In this document: piece by piece, positions 32,677 through 51,950 of the stretch | How positions within the stretch are numbered: the stretch's first letter is position 1 | How the letters are laid out: every line of letters begins with the position of its first letter | From: Ornithodoros turicata | Lineage: Eukaryota > Arthropoda > Arachnida > Ixodida > Argasidae | Reading direction: 5' to 3' | Length of the DNA: 64,000 bases | NCBI RefSeq assembly: GCF_037126465.1 | Contig: NC_088206.1 | Location: 9,213,187-9,277,186 of the forward strand | The notes under the pieces: model-generated | Database searches by the model: none | Seen by the model: only the letters and a program-made list of their open reading frames with translations | What the model was told of the DNA's origin: nothing | Made by a program: the position numbers and the translations under genes

Positions 32677-34218
32677 TCTATGTCCTATAATGATCTCCAC
32701 TTCTAGATTCCATCTCATAGCACCACAGCTACAATCCTCATCCACACCAACCGTAAGTAACATCACATCATTAGAATCGTGAGTAAAATAATGCGACACA
32801 AGAGTGTTTCATTTCGTTACAAATGGTTTCTGCAGATGCTGCTGATAACGGGGGGGCCACAGCCGAGCCACACAATCAATCTCGCCCGGCACGACGACGA
32901 CGAAAAATGTTATTACAAAGTAAATTTCGTGCGTGAACAACTACATCAAACATCCGTACCTCACAGTCCAGACATATTCAAAACTCCACGATGCCCATTG
33001 CGCATAATAGTTAAATGAGGAAAAAGAAGGTTCGATGAAGATGCACTATCCACAAGAAACCACACAATTGCGCTCGCGGGTGACCGAAGTCGAGTGACAT
33101 CCAGAAAGGTGGTAAAACTGTATTCAGAGGAAACGAAAATGACGGCAAGGACGCAAGGCTCGCGGTTACACATTTCGCGCGTCTGTTAAGAAGAATACAC
33201 AGAAGAAGCTCGGCTCCAGAGTTAGGGAGACTGGCCCGGTGTCGCTATATATACATACAACAACATTGCTTCTAACACTGGAAGTACGGTATCGCGAGGC
33301 AGTGGCTGGGTCCTCGCGCTAGTGGAGAAAGGCGGTTCGTACGGGTAAACGTCGAGGAAAGTGCAAAGTGTGTCCGCCCCGTCGGATGTCAGGCCTCAAT
33401 GTAAGTAGTCGAATACACAGGTTCTCTTCCAATATGTAAAACAATGCTGCATTGCATTAAATGAGAAACACACTAAACTACATCGCAAAAAAACAAAAAA
33501 AATAACAATGAAAATTAGATCCACATAGTGGAAGACACGATACATTGAGAACTGGGTCACACTGAAGCGCGGCCCATTCGACCGCGCCGCTGTTACATAC
33601 AAAATGCTTTCCAAAACACTGTGTGCATTACAGACAAAACCTAACAGGGCATGCCCACAGCTTTACGTCAAAGTCTGACACCCGACAGATCGGGGGAAAA
33701 AGGTAAGACGTAACGCCAAACTGCTCGGAAAAATGATGAAGTCCGAGCACGGTTAAGCGAAGAAGAGAACAGAGTGACACGCATCCTTTAAGATATCCCA
33801 GGCACACGTTCCATTCAGGCCCCTTGCACATGCAAACAGGAACAATTCCCTACGGGTGCGTAGATTACATGTGCCATACCATCTGTTCACCCATTCACAC
33901 ACTAACTACACCTGTTAGGTATATGCACAGATAGATGAGAGATAGAGAGAGAGAGGGGGGTGAAGTGGTGTCAAAGCTTTTTTCCGCTGCGGGGAGTCAA
34001 CAAAGATTTCTTCAGTCTTGTGCTGCTTCAATGATAAATGAGGTGCAGGGTTTTCGCATTCTCTGTACAGTGGCACCTGGAATTTACACACGTGTAAATA
34101 CAAAAACTCACGAGAGAGAATTTCTATTACAGTGCGCGCCGTAACAAACGTGTGTAAAAGTACAACTAGATGCTAGTTGGCATGCTTGACTTCTACAGGG
34201 AAGTCAGACAAGACAAGC

Positions 34219-34219
<1 letters not shown>

Positions 34220-34252
<33 letters not shown>
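34220..34252. repeat. (GA)n microsatellite
   Basis: About 16 uninterrupted GA units. Confidence 0.95.
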
Positions 34253-34253
<1 letters not shown>

Positions 34254-34395
34254 CTGTACGAGCCCCTCCAGGCTGTGCCACGTCTGGCTCCCTCTACGAG
34301 TTACCGATTTATCCACACACAATACAAAATCAGGATTTTGACATTCCCACAGGAGAATGTGATGTGTGAGGGTAGGTCGCAGCATAACGATACCT

Positions 34396-34726
34396 AGAGC
34401 CTGAAGTTTTCGGGAAAATTTTTTTTTTCTAAATTCGGGGGTAAAAATCAGGTAAATAAATATGTGCACTAAATCCATGCGAATTCGGGTGAAAAAACTT
34501 CCAGTACGCTAAATTTGAGGAGAAATCTGGCTCAGTTACTCAAACTAAGTGTTGTGGTTTGGTACAAACGGTGATGGAACTGCATGTGCTGCCAAATAAG
34601 CAAGTATGTGCATTCCTAGAGAGATCCCAGTGAGGGCAATTTGCCGGGTAAAAATGGGGTTTCACCCTAAAGCGGCAACCTTTAATTCGGGGAAGAATCG
34701 GGTAAAACCCTAAAACTTCAGGCTCT
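34396..34726. mobile_element. AGAGCCTGAAG foldback MITE, copy 1
   Basis: Inverted ends AGAGCCTGAAGTTTT and AAAACTTCAGGCTCT. Flanking decamers AACGATACCT and AATGGTACCT match at 8 of 10. The interior is rich in CCCGAATT/AATTCGGG. A 9-10-bp duplication suggests Mutator-like origin. Confidence 0.8.
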
Positions 34727-35569
34727 AATGGTACCTGCCGATGTTAAACATTTGCTGTAGCAAAACGCAAAAGCACCTTTCCCGTTCAGGTCAGTACAGA
34801 AAATCTGGGATGCAAGCACTTGAGATAAACAAGAAACACCAGTAAATAGCAGGGGTGTACGAAACATCAGAAATTTCGAATACGAACCAAATATTTTCTA
34901 TATTCAATCCTGATTCGAAAATCTGATATTCAAACTTTTTAGAATACTACACCAGCTTACTACCAAGATGTTGCAGGTTGCATGCTTGAATCTGTATGTT
35001 GCGGTAACAGCAACGAACATGAATACAGTACAACAGCTACAAAGTGACGCGCGAAGCTTTCGAGCTAGGGTGATCTGATTGATTGATTGATCTGACTAGG
35101 TTGATTGATTCCAAGTTAGGTTGATCTGCGAATGCGTCACTACGCCTTCGCCAACCGAAACTGGAACTAGTATGCAGTTGTGTACGGCTCCATTTAAGGT
35201 CCGCCCTTTCCGTTGGCAAGCGAAACTGCAGTACACTTTCTGTGAAGTATCATCTTGTATTCATCTCAGCTTCTCTTCATTGTCAACAAAACCTGAACAT
35301 TTGCGTGAGGCCTTAAACTGTAGTTAATGTGTGACGATATTTCTACACAATCCCTCCAATCTGGCGCTGTGCAGGAGTTGCGACCGCAGGCTAAAAGCAC
35401 CAACCAGGACGACGACAACGCAGGAAATTTGAAAACTGCATTTACTGTTGTTGCAGATGATAACATGACGTGTACGTACGTATATGTATACAGACTTCTA
35501 AAAGCGACAAAATTGGTTCGAATTATCCAGCAGTCCGAATTTTCAGACAATGACACAAATCTCTCCCAA

Positions 35570-36130
35570 AATGAGTTTTATTAAAGAAAAAACTCAAAAA
35601 GGCACAAAAACTATCAATGCGCGTCCGCTTTGCTGCGCGTATGCGAGAAATGGTGTTGCGACACATTTTGGCTAATGTCGTGTCACGGTAGACATTTCCA
35701 AGCGTATCGACGGCCGCAAGTATTGCTGCCGTTGAAGGAGCAGCAATAGCACTTTCGTCATCGTTGCAGCCTTCCGCTGGCAGGTCAAGGACTCGTGAAA
35801 TGATTTGCCCATCAGTCTCATTTCGGCACAAAATTCTGCACGTTAATCCACTTCGGCGTACATTTCAAACGTTACACTTGCAGGTATTGTCATACCTGAG
35901 CTTCGGAGGTCCTCTACGAATGCCCAGCTGTCTGCCGATCTGTCGTCGTCGATGGGAATACGAAGCGCGGCGACATGCATAACGTCATAGTTTCGTTTTC
36001 GTAGCCCAGCACAACACGAGAGAGCAGGAGGTACCGGTAGAGAACCTCGAGATTTTTTACGATTCCTTGGTGCATGGGCTGCAGGACACTTGTTGTATCA
36101 GGAGGCAAGAACTCTAAAACGTATCGCCAC
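35570..36130 (-). pseudogene. Pogo/Tigger-type transposase relic
   Basis: Minus-strand LPPDTTSVLQPMHQGIVKNL (36108 region) is the conserved end of the pogo/jerky DDE domain. Downstream, SAIAAPSTAAILAAVDTLGN and KMCRNTISRIRAAKR resemble its C-terminal part, in another frame. N-terminal half absent. Confidence 0.75.
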
Positions 36131-36289
36131 GTATCAATTGTTCTTTTTTTCCTCGCGAACGGAACAAGTTACCACCACACCTGACGAGCATTCCTGGCTC
36201 CGCAGCATTTTCTAAGGCAGTTATGAACCAACAAAGCATGTTAAATTAGGCGATCTATTATTTTCTTGTAATTTTTTCGTTATGTTAGG

Positions 36290-36402
36290 CTCTGTGTGAG
36301 CCAAATGGATGCTGTGTCCCTGTGTTGTTCCTTGTACTCTCCCTGCCTTGGCCCTCAACTGATGGCCGGCAGTTTTCTCCAAATAAATAAAATAAATAAA
36401 TA
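36290..36402 (+). mobile_element. LINE 3' tail with (AAAT)n
   Basis: GATGGCCGGCAGTTTTCTCC followed by AAATAAATAAAATAAATAAAT is a typical non-LTR 3' end. No coding part remains. Confidence 0.5.
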
Positions 36403-36886
36403 TGCCTCGAGATGGAATGAAAAAGCGCTGAACACAGAAACAACCGTGTGTGGTAAGCACAGCCATATGGCACCCTCAATGATGGCGGTTCCAAACTATG
36501 CATTAGTAACCCAGTTTTCCGCGCTTCCACGAAATTTCGCAGAATTCAGAATTAATCGTGGAATCCTTCGTTTTGCCCAGAATTTCACAGAATCCCTTAT
36601 TTTTAGGGGTGTGCAGATATTCGAGTACTCGAATTCGAATCACTACCAGTATTCGATTCGCGAGTCAAATACCCAATATTCGGGTTTCCAGATATTCAAC
36701 TATTCGCCGAATACACCGAGGACACCTCCCGAAAGTGGGCTTCACCTGATGCTTCCCCACATGAGGTGAAGCGTCAGGTGAGCGTCAAGGTTAAGTAGGA
36801 GGACTGCCAAGCTTGTGTCACAGGCATCCGTAAAGGCAAGATTAATGCGTTCGTATCATCAGGACTAATAAATGGGAAGAATATGT

Positions 36887-37239
36887 AGAGCCTGAAGTTT
36901 TAGGGTTTTACCAGATTCTTCCCCGAATTTGCACCCCGAATTGAAGGTTCACCCTTTTTTAGGGTGAAACCCGATTTTTACCCGGCAAATTCCCCTCACT
37001 GGGATGTCTGTAGGAATGCATTAACTTACTTGTTTGGCAGCAAATGCAGTTACATCACAGTTTGTACCAAACCATACAGTTAGTTTGAGCAACTGAGCCC
37101 CGATTTCTCCCCGAATTTAGCATACCAGGAGTTTTTTTTCACCCGAATTCGCATGAATTTAGTGCACATGTTTGTTTACCCGATTTTTACCCCCCGAATT
37201 TAGAAAAAAAAAAAATATTTCCCGAAAACTTCAGGCTCT
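36887..37239. mobile_element. AGAGCCTGAAG foldback MITE, copy 2 (inverted)
   Basis: Same family as 34396-34726, in opposite orientation. Flanks AAGAATATGT and GAGAATAGGC match at 7 of 10. With copy 1 it brackets about 2.2 kb. Confidence 0.8.
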
Positions 37240-38538
37240 GAGAATAGGCATTCCGGCCAGGACCAGAAAATAATTCGTATCAACAAAAAATTCATGTCAA
37301 CCGTGATCGTATCATTGAGATGTATTGATTGTCATTGAGCGTCATTTGCACACCCGCACTTCCAGCCCAGCACATCTCAGGTGACTGGTTTCTAAATCGC
37401 ATGTGGTTTTCGCACCCTGTGCTTCCCAACCATGCTGACCATCACCTGGCAGGCGCGGGACGCCAGTACTGCTTTTGCGCTTGCACAATGCAGTGAAAAT
37501 GCCAACACCCCCTCTACCTATCCCCCATGGCCGTTAACTATTCAATTGTGGGAGTATAGCTTTGTTCAAGTATCGTTACCAATGTTCCCATGCAATTTGC
37601 ACACTCAGAGCTTTTCAAACTTCCAAACCATGTGTGCAAATGTGGTAATGAAGTGGAATGCAAGGTGAAGACTGTCTAGTTTTATGGGGCTAGATTTCAG
37701 TGCATGAATGCCAGACCATCACGAACGTTTGTTAACTTGGATAGCAAATTAGGCGAGCTCAAATCAGCGAGGTTTCACTGCAGTTAACTGAACACTGAAA
37801 GGGTTGCACAGTCTCTCTCCAGTATGGTCTCCGTCCACCAGGTCCCCCAAACTCACCTCGGAAAAGCGTGCAACAAAGAAGGCCGCCACTAGATACCCCA
37901 CTGTTGCCGGTCCGGATCACTTCAGCGCGCTACGTTTAGCGGCAAAATGTTTTTGTTGTTTCTGTGAATGAATCTAGTCGTTATATGTCCAAATATAAAC
38001 GCGTATAACAACTTTCTGTGTCGTGTTTCACCTTTTGGTTCCCGTTTTTAAACGTGTTGAGCGATCGGAAGGATCTAGTGCACGGCTGCGTGCATCACAT
38101 AGCGTACCTGTCGTACCAGGCGCAGTCGTCCATTTCTGCTTTGGTGACTTGGCCTGGCTTGGATTGTGCTTCAACTGGATCTTTAGCACGCTACAATCCA
38201 ACACAAGCCAACATCTGGTAACAATGGGGTATCTAAGGGCGGCCTCCGGCATTGCACGCATCGGGATAGGAACAAATACATGGGAAAATAGCGACCTTGG
38301 GGAACCTGTCGTTCACAAGCCGTGACCAACACACACAACACTGATGGAGCCATCAGTGTCCCGTTTGATTTCCTCTCGAACAATTTCAAGGAATCGGGCA
38401 AACTTGCCAAGAATTTAAAGTTGAAAATGGAAGCACGACACCAAAAACGTGTTTCAGGTAGTCGTGTTATCAACATGTAGAGAGTGTGAAAGTTTACATG
38501 CACGGAAAGGAAAACAATCGTGTACTTACCAGCACCAC

Positions 38539-43760
<5,222 letters not shown>

Positions 43761-43779
43761 CGTTGACCCAGACAGGGCT

Positions 43780-46343
43780 GCGGCTAGAATAGATAAAAGC
43801 ACAAATGTATCTCACTCCAACAGGCCAAAACCAAGGAGAAGCATGGCCATACAGCCTATAGACCTGAACACAAGACCACTGCATGCAAAGGCCAACAGAC
43901 ACTCAAAGTAGAACAAAAAAAATTAACCAAGAGACGTTACATGATGAAATTTTTAGTCAACTGTAATCGCACCAATATCCTACTTCTCGAAGTCCGAATG
44001 ATAACTGGAATCCCCCGCAAATCATTTCCTCAGCTGAGGAAACTGAGGACAAAAGGGAGATGCCGCAGGCAAGCCGGTATGCACCCATGGTTCACCTAAG
44101 ATTTGCCTGCTGGCAGCTTAGTAATAAGAAACGGAAAGAAAATGGTCAATTGATACCAGCATGGAATGCCCCAAGCAATAAATGCAAATGGGAATCGTAA
44201 AAGCGGGTGTCTGTGAATCTAGTAGAGGTAGCGGCCACTCCCTCGTACAGACAGGGTGGAGAACGAACTGATGGAGCACAGGACCACAAGAGTCGTCTCT
44301 CTAACACGACTGCTATGCATTCGGACTTGAGGCACTAGGAAAACAAGAAGTCACTGGCACTCTGCCATTGATTGACAACCTGAGTGCAAACCATCTAGAC
44401 TGCAGAACTGCAAATGAATGCACAAGATGCTAAGTTGTCACTTTGATAAATGCCCCGTGATGCATTTTTTCCTCCATGAAAGAAGGGGAACTCATGCAGA
44501 AGCAAATAAACCATGAACAATCGAAGGATGAAGGTGCAAAGAGCACTCCCAGCACAACCCCAGTTTCCCCAACAGAGATGCAAATTAACGGAATGTCAGC
44601 AGAGCAGAAAGCAAAAAAGGACAACCTACAGCTTAGTCTCATAGAGCCATAGCGAGACGTGCACAGGTGATAGATATCAGACCCGGGAAAGTTTTTTTTT
44701 TTTGAAGCCTCAATGCCACACTATCCCTTTTAGAACTATTTCATGCACAGCTTGATAGCACGATATTTACACAAGCTTAGTACAATGAAGCCAACGACTA
44801 CAACAACGCCCAGTTTTGGCAGTCAGAAAGCCGAAGTTAAAACGTTCGCATGCTACACGACAGTGCACAAGCGGGAGTGACCATGCAGGAGTTAAAAGTA
44901 TGACATTAAGCCAGTGGCACTACAGCAATAACAGCAGCAACTCAGTAAAAAAAGAATGTAGACACTGAGGCACGAAGCTTATTTCACTGTACTGCACAGG
45001 AAACAGCGATGGCTCACCCCAAAATTAGACTCTTCAGCGCTCGCTCGACAGAAACCACCTGCTCCTACTACAAACGACAGCGCACGTGACCCGCTGCCTT
45101 CAACTCATTGTGAAACACAGCACATACATAAATGGAGGTATGATAGGAAGGTCACTCCTACACTGTGCCCACATGTGCTGACGAGTAAGGGGAGAGGAGG
45201 GGGCATGTGCCTAAATAAACGGGGGCAACCCCCCGCGCCCGTCAATATTGTTTCCCTGGCATGGAGCCAACACTGTGTGTGTGTGTATGTGGCTGCCATC
45301 CATCAAAGCTTCGTTGTTCGAGCTTCTAAAAAAAAAGTGACACTGCAAGGCTGCGCTGTAACACCTGTGTGGTGCTCGTTTCACTAGCCTGCTTCACTCA
45401 CGGAAGACGTGGAATAGCGAGCCCCAGTAAAACCGCAGAAGAGAGATTCGGATGTAGCTCCGGGACCACTGATTTTTTTGAAGAAAAAGACGCGCGCGCA
45501 CACAAAACTTTGGTTGAAAGGACAAAAAATAAATGAAACAAAAATGGGATTCATATGATTGCACATGCTTTACGAACCAGACAACTTCCATAGTAAGTTA
45601 CGCTAAGAAAGACTAGCTTCTGCACCACTGCTACAAAGCAATCGTAGTTTTCCACAACTCTCCTAACGCGGACAACACAGTACGGTTAGCGTAGGTTGTC
45701 ATAAATATTTGCTCAACTCCACTCGCGAGGGAAGGCAGTTTTTCCATCAACGACACGTCAACGTCACACAAACGCATTTCTAGGAGAGCACAGAGCCGGA
45801 TGTGTATGTGCTACCCTCAATGCTCGCGGAAAACTGAGCACGGATTACTGACGTTTCGAACAGAAGCACAGAAGGAAGGTCCAAAATATAGGTTCATGAC
45901 ATCCAATAAAAACGCGACTTTCCTCGAAAACGACACGTATATTGGGCATGGCATTTCACGCAGAAGTGCTTTTGAACGAGCGAACGGCTGTGGAATATAA
46001 CGATGTGATATCACGGTCTGGTGATATGTTCGGTATGCGAAATATGCGGCACGCCTTTTATGGTTGTCAACACTTCACATTTGCAAAAAAGAACTGCAAG
46101 AAAGGACGTGCCGTGACTGAAACAACCTCAATAATTTCCACAAACTAAGGTTCAAAGCTGGCTGACTATCAGGTAAACACAGAGAAACGTAACAAAAGTA
46201 CAATATTTCAAAATATGTTAGGTTTGTAACAGGATGAGGATGATCCCTGTGGCGGCACTAAGCCTATTGGTGACGAAAGCCGCAAATGTATGACATCCAG
46301 AAATGATCACTAACGCTTGAAAACTTCGGCAGAAAAGGCGTTA
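43780..46343. other. Rap1 upstream region; promoter not identified
   Basis: Must contain or lead to the noncoding Rap1 5' exon implied by the acceptor at about 43775. I see no decisive first exon. A perfect CRE octamer TGACGTCA lies nearby at about 46467 in a GC-richer stretch (46430-46500) followed on the minus strand by a GTGGGA donor-like site, which is a weak candidate. Confidence 0.3.
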
Positions 46344-47129
46344 TCACACGGACTCGGCAACGTGTACCGTAGCAAGAAGCAAAAATGTCCCACCTTTTGC
46401 GGTAAACGGCTCGAAAATATAGAAATAACAGGGCGATGCCTCTGCCTCTGTGCTTCCTGGCGCAGTGACGTCAGAGCCGAATGTCGAAGAACCTGACACG
46501 GAAGAATATAAAATTAGGATGCTGCAAGTTGATTTTGCAAAATCCTGATATAAAGAATCGATAAAAATTTTACAGAAATTATACTGGGCAGTGTATAATT
46601 TCGTTATTTTGTATTCTAACATTATATATCTGTGCTCCATCGCACTTTGTTACTGTCCAACCGCCATCATCATTCATCAGCCATGCGCCATTCCGTTCTT
46701 TCTTTCAGTCACCCTTCTTCTGTTTCTGTCACCTCATTCATGTCCATTTCCCCCCCTCCTTTCATATCCTTCCATTCTCATTCCTCATGTTTCCTGTCCC
46801 CTTTTCTGATTCATTTTCACGACATTTTTGTTGTGTGCGTACTGATACTTTTTTGATCTTATTTGATCGAGCGGAGTCATGCGGCTTCCTCGAGATGATG
46901 ACAAACGAGGAGATTTGAGCTTGCTTTGTGCGGCGGTGATATTTCCTTGGCTATAAACAATCGGATATGATGAATACGAACGGATATCAAAGTGCTGAGC
47001 CGTGGGACTCGACTTGCTTTTCTTAAGCTGGAGTCTGTAGTTACCACGTGTTCGCGCCATGCTGATAACTTGTTCTGATCCGATCGCCTCTATCACCGCG
47101 GCTTTTCTGCACCATGCTGGCTTACATAC

Positions 47130-47402
47130 ATGTCTGTAACTTCATGGCACAAACAATTTCTAGTCCCTCTGATCCCGAGATCGCGGGTTCGAACCCGGCC
47201 GAGGACGCCAGCAACTTGGTGGCAGGGTACAAGTTGCTTAGACACGCCGTCTTCCGCGAGGGACGTTAAATACGGGGTGCCGTGTGATGAGCTTTCATCG
47301 CACGTTAAAGAACCCTCAGGTGGGCAAAAGCAATCCACAGACCGACCGCTGTGGCGTCGCTCATGATCTCAGTTGTCTCGCGACGTAAACACCCAATTAT
47401 TA
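47130..47402 (+). mobile_element. tRNA-derived SINE, second family
   Basis: B box GGGTTCGAACCC at 47185, then GACGTTAAATACGGGGTGCC, CACGTTAAAGAACCCTCAGG and GTCTCGCGACGTAAACACCC with a TTATTAATAA tail, the layout of common tick SINEs. The A box is degenerate and the 5' border uncertain. Confidence 0.75.
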
Positions 47403-47407
47403 ATAAT

Positions 47408-47890
47408 TTTTTTCTTCTTGGCAGTCTTTGGGTTTCTGATCACAAAGGCAACAATAAACTCCTGTAAGAAAAGTGAAACCTCAAAAGAGCTATACAATCA
47501 TTTCCGGCAATCCACCATCCAAATTTTCGAAACTAAGATGGACACATTTTCTGTCAAGCTCATCGTGAAAGATCATAAGCCGTCCAATCCCCTCAGAATT
47601 GTTGTCAATGAAAACAATACTAGAAGACTGTCTAGCTACAGTTAATGCAGTCCCACATTATACCTCTCCTCCACAGCCGTCTCTTTCAATGATCAGCTCT
47701 ACAACTCAGTCAAAAGGAAAAATGCATCGGTTCCCCAATTGCCCCCAATTTATCTACACACACTAGATCAGGCACTCCACTCTGTTGCTTCTTCATGTGC
47801 TGGACAAACACTTATCCGTCGTTATGTTGATGACTTAATTGAAACTCTACTGAAAACTCAGGAACTCAGTACAGGCCCTCACCTTCCGAC
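47408..47890 (+). pseudogene. Penelope-like element reverse transcriptase relic
   Basis: Fragments read VKDHKPSNPLRIVVNENN (47560 region; compare the VKTHK..PLRPIVS motif of Penelope RTs) and, in another frame, LIRRYVDDLIE (about 47815-47850) carrying the catalytic YVDD box. Frameshifts and a stop separate them. Confidence 0.7.
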
Positions 47891-50655
47891 GCCCCTAGTT
47901 GAATGAATCAGGTATCACGCGTCATATTCGCTTCTTCCTTGACGCCAAAACGGCATTCCCTTTCCTCTACATGGTGTCTTTACGTTACCTGTTTGTACCT
48001 GCTATATTAAAGCTTCCATTGTTGGTTCGAGCCTTGCCTTGTCTCGTGCTGTTCATTTTTGTGTTTTGTCTTTTGTCCTTCTCCCAAGCCCATGGACATG
48101 TTGCAAACGTCAAGCATACATCAGATCACTTGCATTTTATTTCTATTTTGAGAGCCATACAGTTCTTTAGCTCTCATTTTTCAACACTAATGTAGTTTAC
48201 CGAAAAATTTTTGTAGGTCATGCCTTGGGGGTTACCATGTCTTCTGTCGACTTGTCTCATCCTCATATCGGACCTATTTTATCGCTGTAGATATATGGGG
48301 TAGTTGGTAACATGATGGTGTAGACATATCGCAGCGATTTAACCAGAAGAAAAGACAAGACACACAATATTTTACTCTGAGTAACTCCACTTAAGCTTCA
48401 ACGTCGAAAGCACGCAGTTGAATAACGGCAAGCCTCGATAAAGTCAAACATTTATTTGTGTTTAAATACTACAGTGGGTAGCATGCATGCATGGGCAGAT
48501 ACTTCCACTGAATACTTCCAATCCAAGCAAAAAGTGGTATTATGCATTACAAACGCAAACAGCGATGCTGGTATTATGGAAACCGTATCTTTCACCATGT
48601 GCTCCAATAGTGACCCGCACACACAGATACCAGGTATTTTCACGCAGGTATTTGTTTGCTATGACAAGTATTGCGAGGTTTGCAATATGCACGTGTAGCA
48701 AATATAAGTGAACACAATACTGCTCTGTCACGGACTACCGCAGTAATCCATTTCGAGACTACGGTTCTCCGTGAGTGACGTTCTCGTGGCACAACCGAAC
48801 CTTAGTCGTACACAATAAACTGCTGTACAACCAAGACTATGTATTATTTTGCATGCTGTAATGCTGACAGTTTGAGCATATTCCAGCCAAGCATATCAAG
48901 CTATCACAACAAAACTGCCTGGTATAAAGAACAAAGACACTTTGTCATCAAACAAAAGAAATGGGCAGAATGGGCATTACATGCTCCCCAAGATAAAATG
49001 GGAGAATGAAAGAAAGGAAGGAAAAAATCTTCTGCAACTTTCTGTAACACAGGTCACGCTTTTGTTCTAGTGGCAAACAAACTTAAAACCTCGGTGTATA
49101 AAAGATAAACAGTAGCAAACGGCATCTCTCCACGAATTGGGTAAAAGCACCTTTGCACAAAACATTTAATCTAAACCGTATAAGTGGTTCATTAATTTGA
49201 AATCACTTCAAGGATACCTAATGGCAGACCCAGAAAATAAAGTGCAAGTGTTTTGCAACCTTGAAATCAGGGGGCATTCGTATTCAATTAATGTGCATTT
49301 CACAAAATTTTGAAGGAATTCTTGTGACACTTTTGGGTTCTGGATCTGCATCATAATACCAACTACATACTCATATGCCTATCTACATACATAAAAGAAG
49401 GCCTCGTCATCTGGCAATAACCACCGGTCATATATTTTGTTTTTATGAAATCTTTTCATGGAAAATACTCTGGAGATGCTAACTTTGTACCCAGTTTTAC
49501 CACGCAGCACTTTTCCAAACTTTTCCAGGGCTGAACAGTGAACAAATGACTTCCGGGGAAAGAAGATTCCTTTTTTTACAGTGCATTTTTAAGTGGTGTG
49601 CTTCCCCCTCAGCAGTGAGAAGGTGCATGTTGGTTGGTGCACTGAAACATGATGAGCCAATGCGACGGACAGACACTCCGTTGCGTTGCCTCATTATGGT
49701 TCAATCCCCCTCAGCAGCACTGGAGTGGGAAGCATGTTACAAACCTGCTTTTTTGTCTCTCAAAAGTTTGCTGCAAATGCACATGCCTATACGTTAGGAG
49801 ATACTACTACTTTGCGATATCCTTTATTAAAATGGAGGGCACAGTTATAGTATTAGCCGTTAACACACCCAGATCAGTTATGCGGGGAAAGTACAAATGC
49901 ACTTATGCGGCAATGGAACGGTCGCCTAGCAAGTCGTCTACACGGGGAGCTTCGAAAGTGGTGACACACGGCGATAGTAATATGCTATCGGATGGGATTC
50001 TGGGTAAGAAATGGGTATTAAAGTATGTGTAGTATACTTTTATCTCTGCCACAGAGTAGAGCCATATATATATCTTGCAAGTGGAGTTATAGCAGGTTCC
50101 CTGTAAAAGCGCAGCTACTCACACAAAAAAGTCTAGCGACGGCCTTCAGTGCCGTAAAGGAGCAGCTGTAAACGTGTAGCTTTCTACTAAGCAGCATCGG
50201 CATATGTATAGTACTGTTGCTTACAGAAGAACATACAACAGCGTGTACTGGTGGAGATATGTTTCGTCTTTTGAGCTAAGGGCTACTCTAACGACTGTAG
50301 AACACAAAGAAATGGTTCAGTGAGTAAAATGTTTTAAATGGAACGCGCATTCTTCAGGGACTGCACTGGACGTTTGCGACACGTAGGGTTGCCACCTTTT
50401 CGGAGTGAACAGTACCGACTGAGGGAAAGGACGAAAGGCCCGTGGGAGAGGGAAAGTGGGTGAGGAACGTTGTAGCTGGCTCGACACAACCACCAACAGC
50501 TTTGCACAACCACCGTTCTTGTCCCCTCCGAACACAAGACTTAATGAATAACACTGATAATAATAATAACAATGAATAATAATAATAATGAATAATTGAG
50601 AAAACGACTGGTGACTGCGGAGTTGGGTCTGTGCTCCAGATTTATTCAAGCTGTA

Positions 50656-50894
50656 CACTCTTAGAAATGAACTTCACCAGATAGCGCGCTCCTAGCCAAC
50701 CATAACCTCGAATGATATCGTTATCTGCCCTGATTTGTCGAAAACGGGGACAATTGTGACAGTTATGAACAGCATAAGTGTCACAAAAAAGGCGTACGCC
50801 TCCCATCTTCAACAAATCAGGGAAGATAATGATGTCACTCGAGGTTATGGTTGGCTAGGAGCATGCTATCTGGTGAAGTTCATTTCTAAGAGTG
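50656..50894. mobile_element. 239-bp near-palindromic Tc1/mariner-type MITE
   Basis: TIR CACTCTTAGAAATGAACTTC about 60 bp long, TA on both sides (50654-50655 and 50895-50896). Arms are nearly identical, suggesting recent activity. Confidence 0.9.
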
Positions 50895-51185
50895 TAGTCG
50901 AATGGTGAAGGCAAAACCCCACAAAAAAGCTCCTATGAAAGGTCTTGAGCTACAAATACTGGCAAAAGGATGCCGGTATCACCTTCCTACCGGCAACTGG
51001 CAGAGAGCGCAAATAACCGGCCATGCCGGTATAATACCGGCCTGGTGGCAACCCTAGCGACACGTGTAAGTAGCACAGACGACTGTCGTGAGATCAGTAG
51101 GGATCGTTTTGGTGGCGGAAAGACAAAATTAAAACCCGAATGCCGCATCGATGAGTAAAAGAAAGGTTTACCGTGTCATCACCCA

Positions 51186-51950
51186 GTGCAGTCTCCTCGA
51201 GCCAAGTCTACGGCACTCAAAACGCTGCAACGTAGAATACCCTCCGTTTTTCTCTTCCACCGCTCGGTGCAGACCGTTCTAACACTGCTGACGCACGCCG
51301 TTATTGCTGTACTATTTTTTGTATGCAATCGGTCAGAAACTACTGCACGGGAACGAGCTCGTAATGCAAAAAGACAACAGACAACTCCTACGCCGTTTCA
51401 AACGAGATATATGTACAAAAGATATTTACAGGACACCCATCGATATGCTGTGTTCATAAATCTGCTTATAAATATATCAGCGTCCACAGCAACCCAAAGA
51501 AAAAAAAGAAAGTTAACGGTAACGAGACCGCACGTGCAACGAACACACCAGAGAAGCACACCGATCGTTCAAAATTACCGAAAAAAAATGCTCGAGGGGG
51601 GAAAACAGAAATTTACAAGCTTTTCCTCATGCTCAAGTGTGCATAGTGGCAGTTTGTACAGGTCCTTACATGGAAACCTCATCTGCTGCTCGACTGACCT
51701 TTCCTCATTTTGCAGATCAACTTTCCTCAAGCCCTTAGAAAGAGTGAAAAACCAAGATGCCGTCACAGCTGTTCACCGACCACTGATGAACCTAAGCCTA
51801 CGTGAGATGACTCCTTTTTTTTCAGATGGCCATTCTTTCTTTCTTTTTGGCACGGTGGCTGTAGACACTACGATGTATCTACCGCTGGGACACCAATGTC
51901 CCGCCATGTACGCACGTTACGGTACAACCATCCACGCTGCTGAAAACTAA
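51186..51950 (+). other. Unassigned 254-codon open frame
   Basis: The longest non-repeat open frame that I cannot explain. The translation is rich in Arg, Ser and Thr with basic clusters (QRKKRKLTVTRPHVQRTHQR), has one hydrophobic stretch near residues 30-50 (VQTVLTLLTHAVIAVLFFV) and no recognised domain. It lies antisense and downstream of the CaMKI stop, where a long 3' UTR could run on the other strand, so it may be chance. No splice or promoter evidence is seen. Confidence 0.15.

Noticed and set aside
46463..46470. CRE octamer as the Rap1 promoter
   Set aside because: One perfect octamer 2.7 kb upstream, with no first exon or TATA/initiator evidence. The same octamer also occurs inside unrelated MITEs here.
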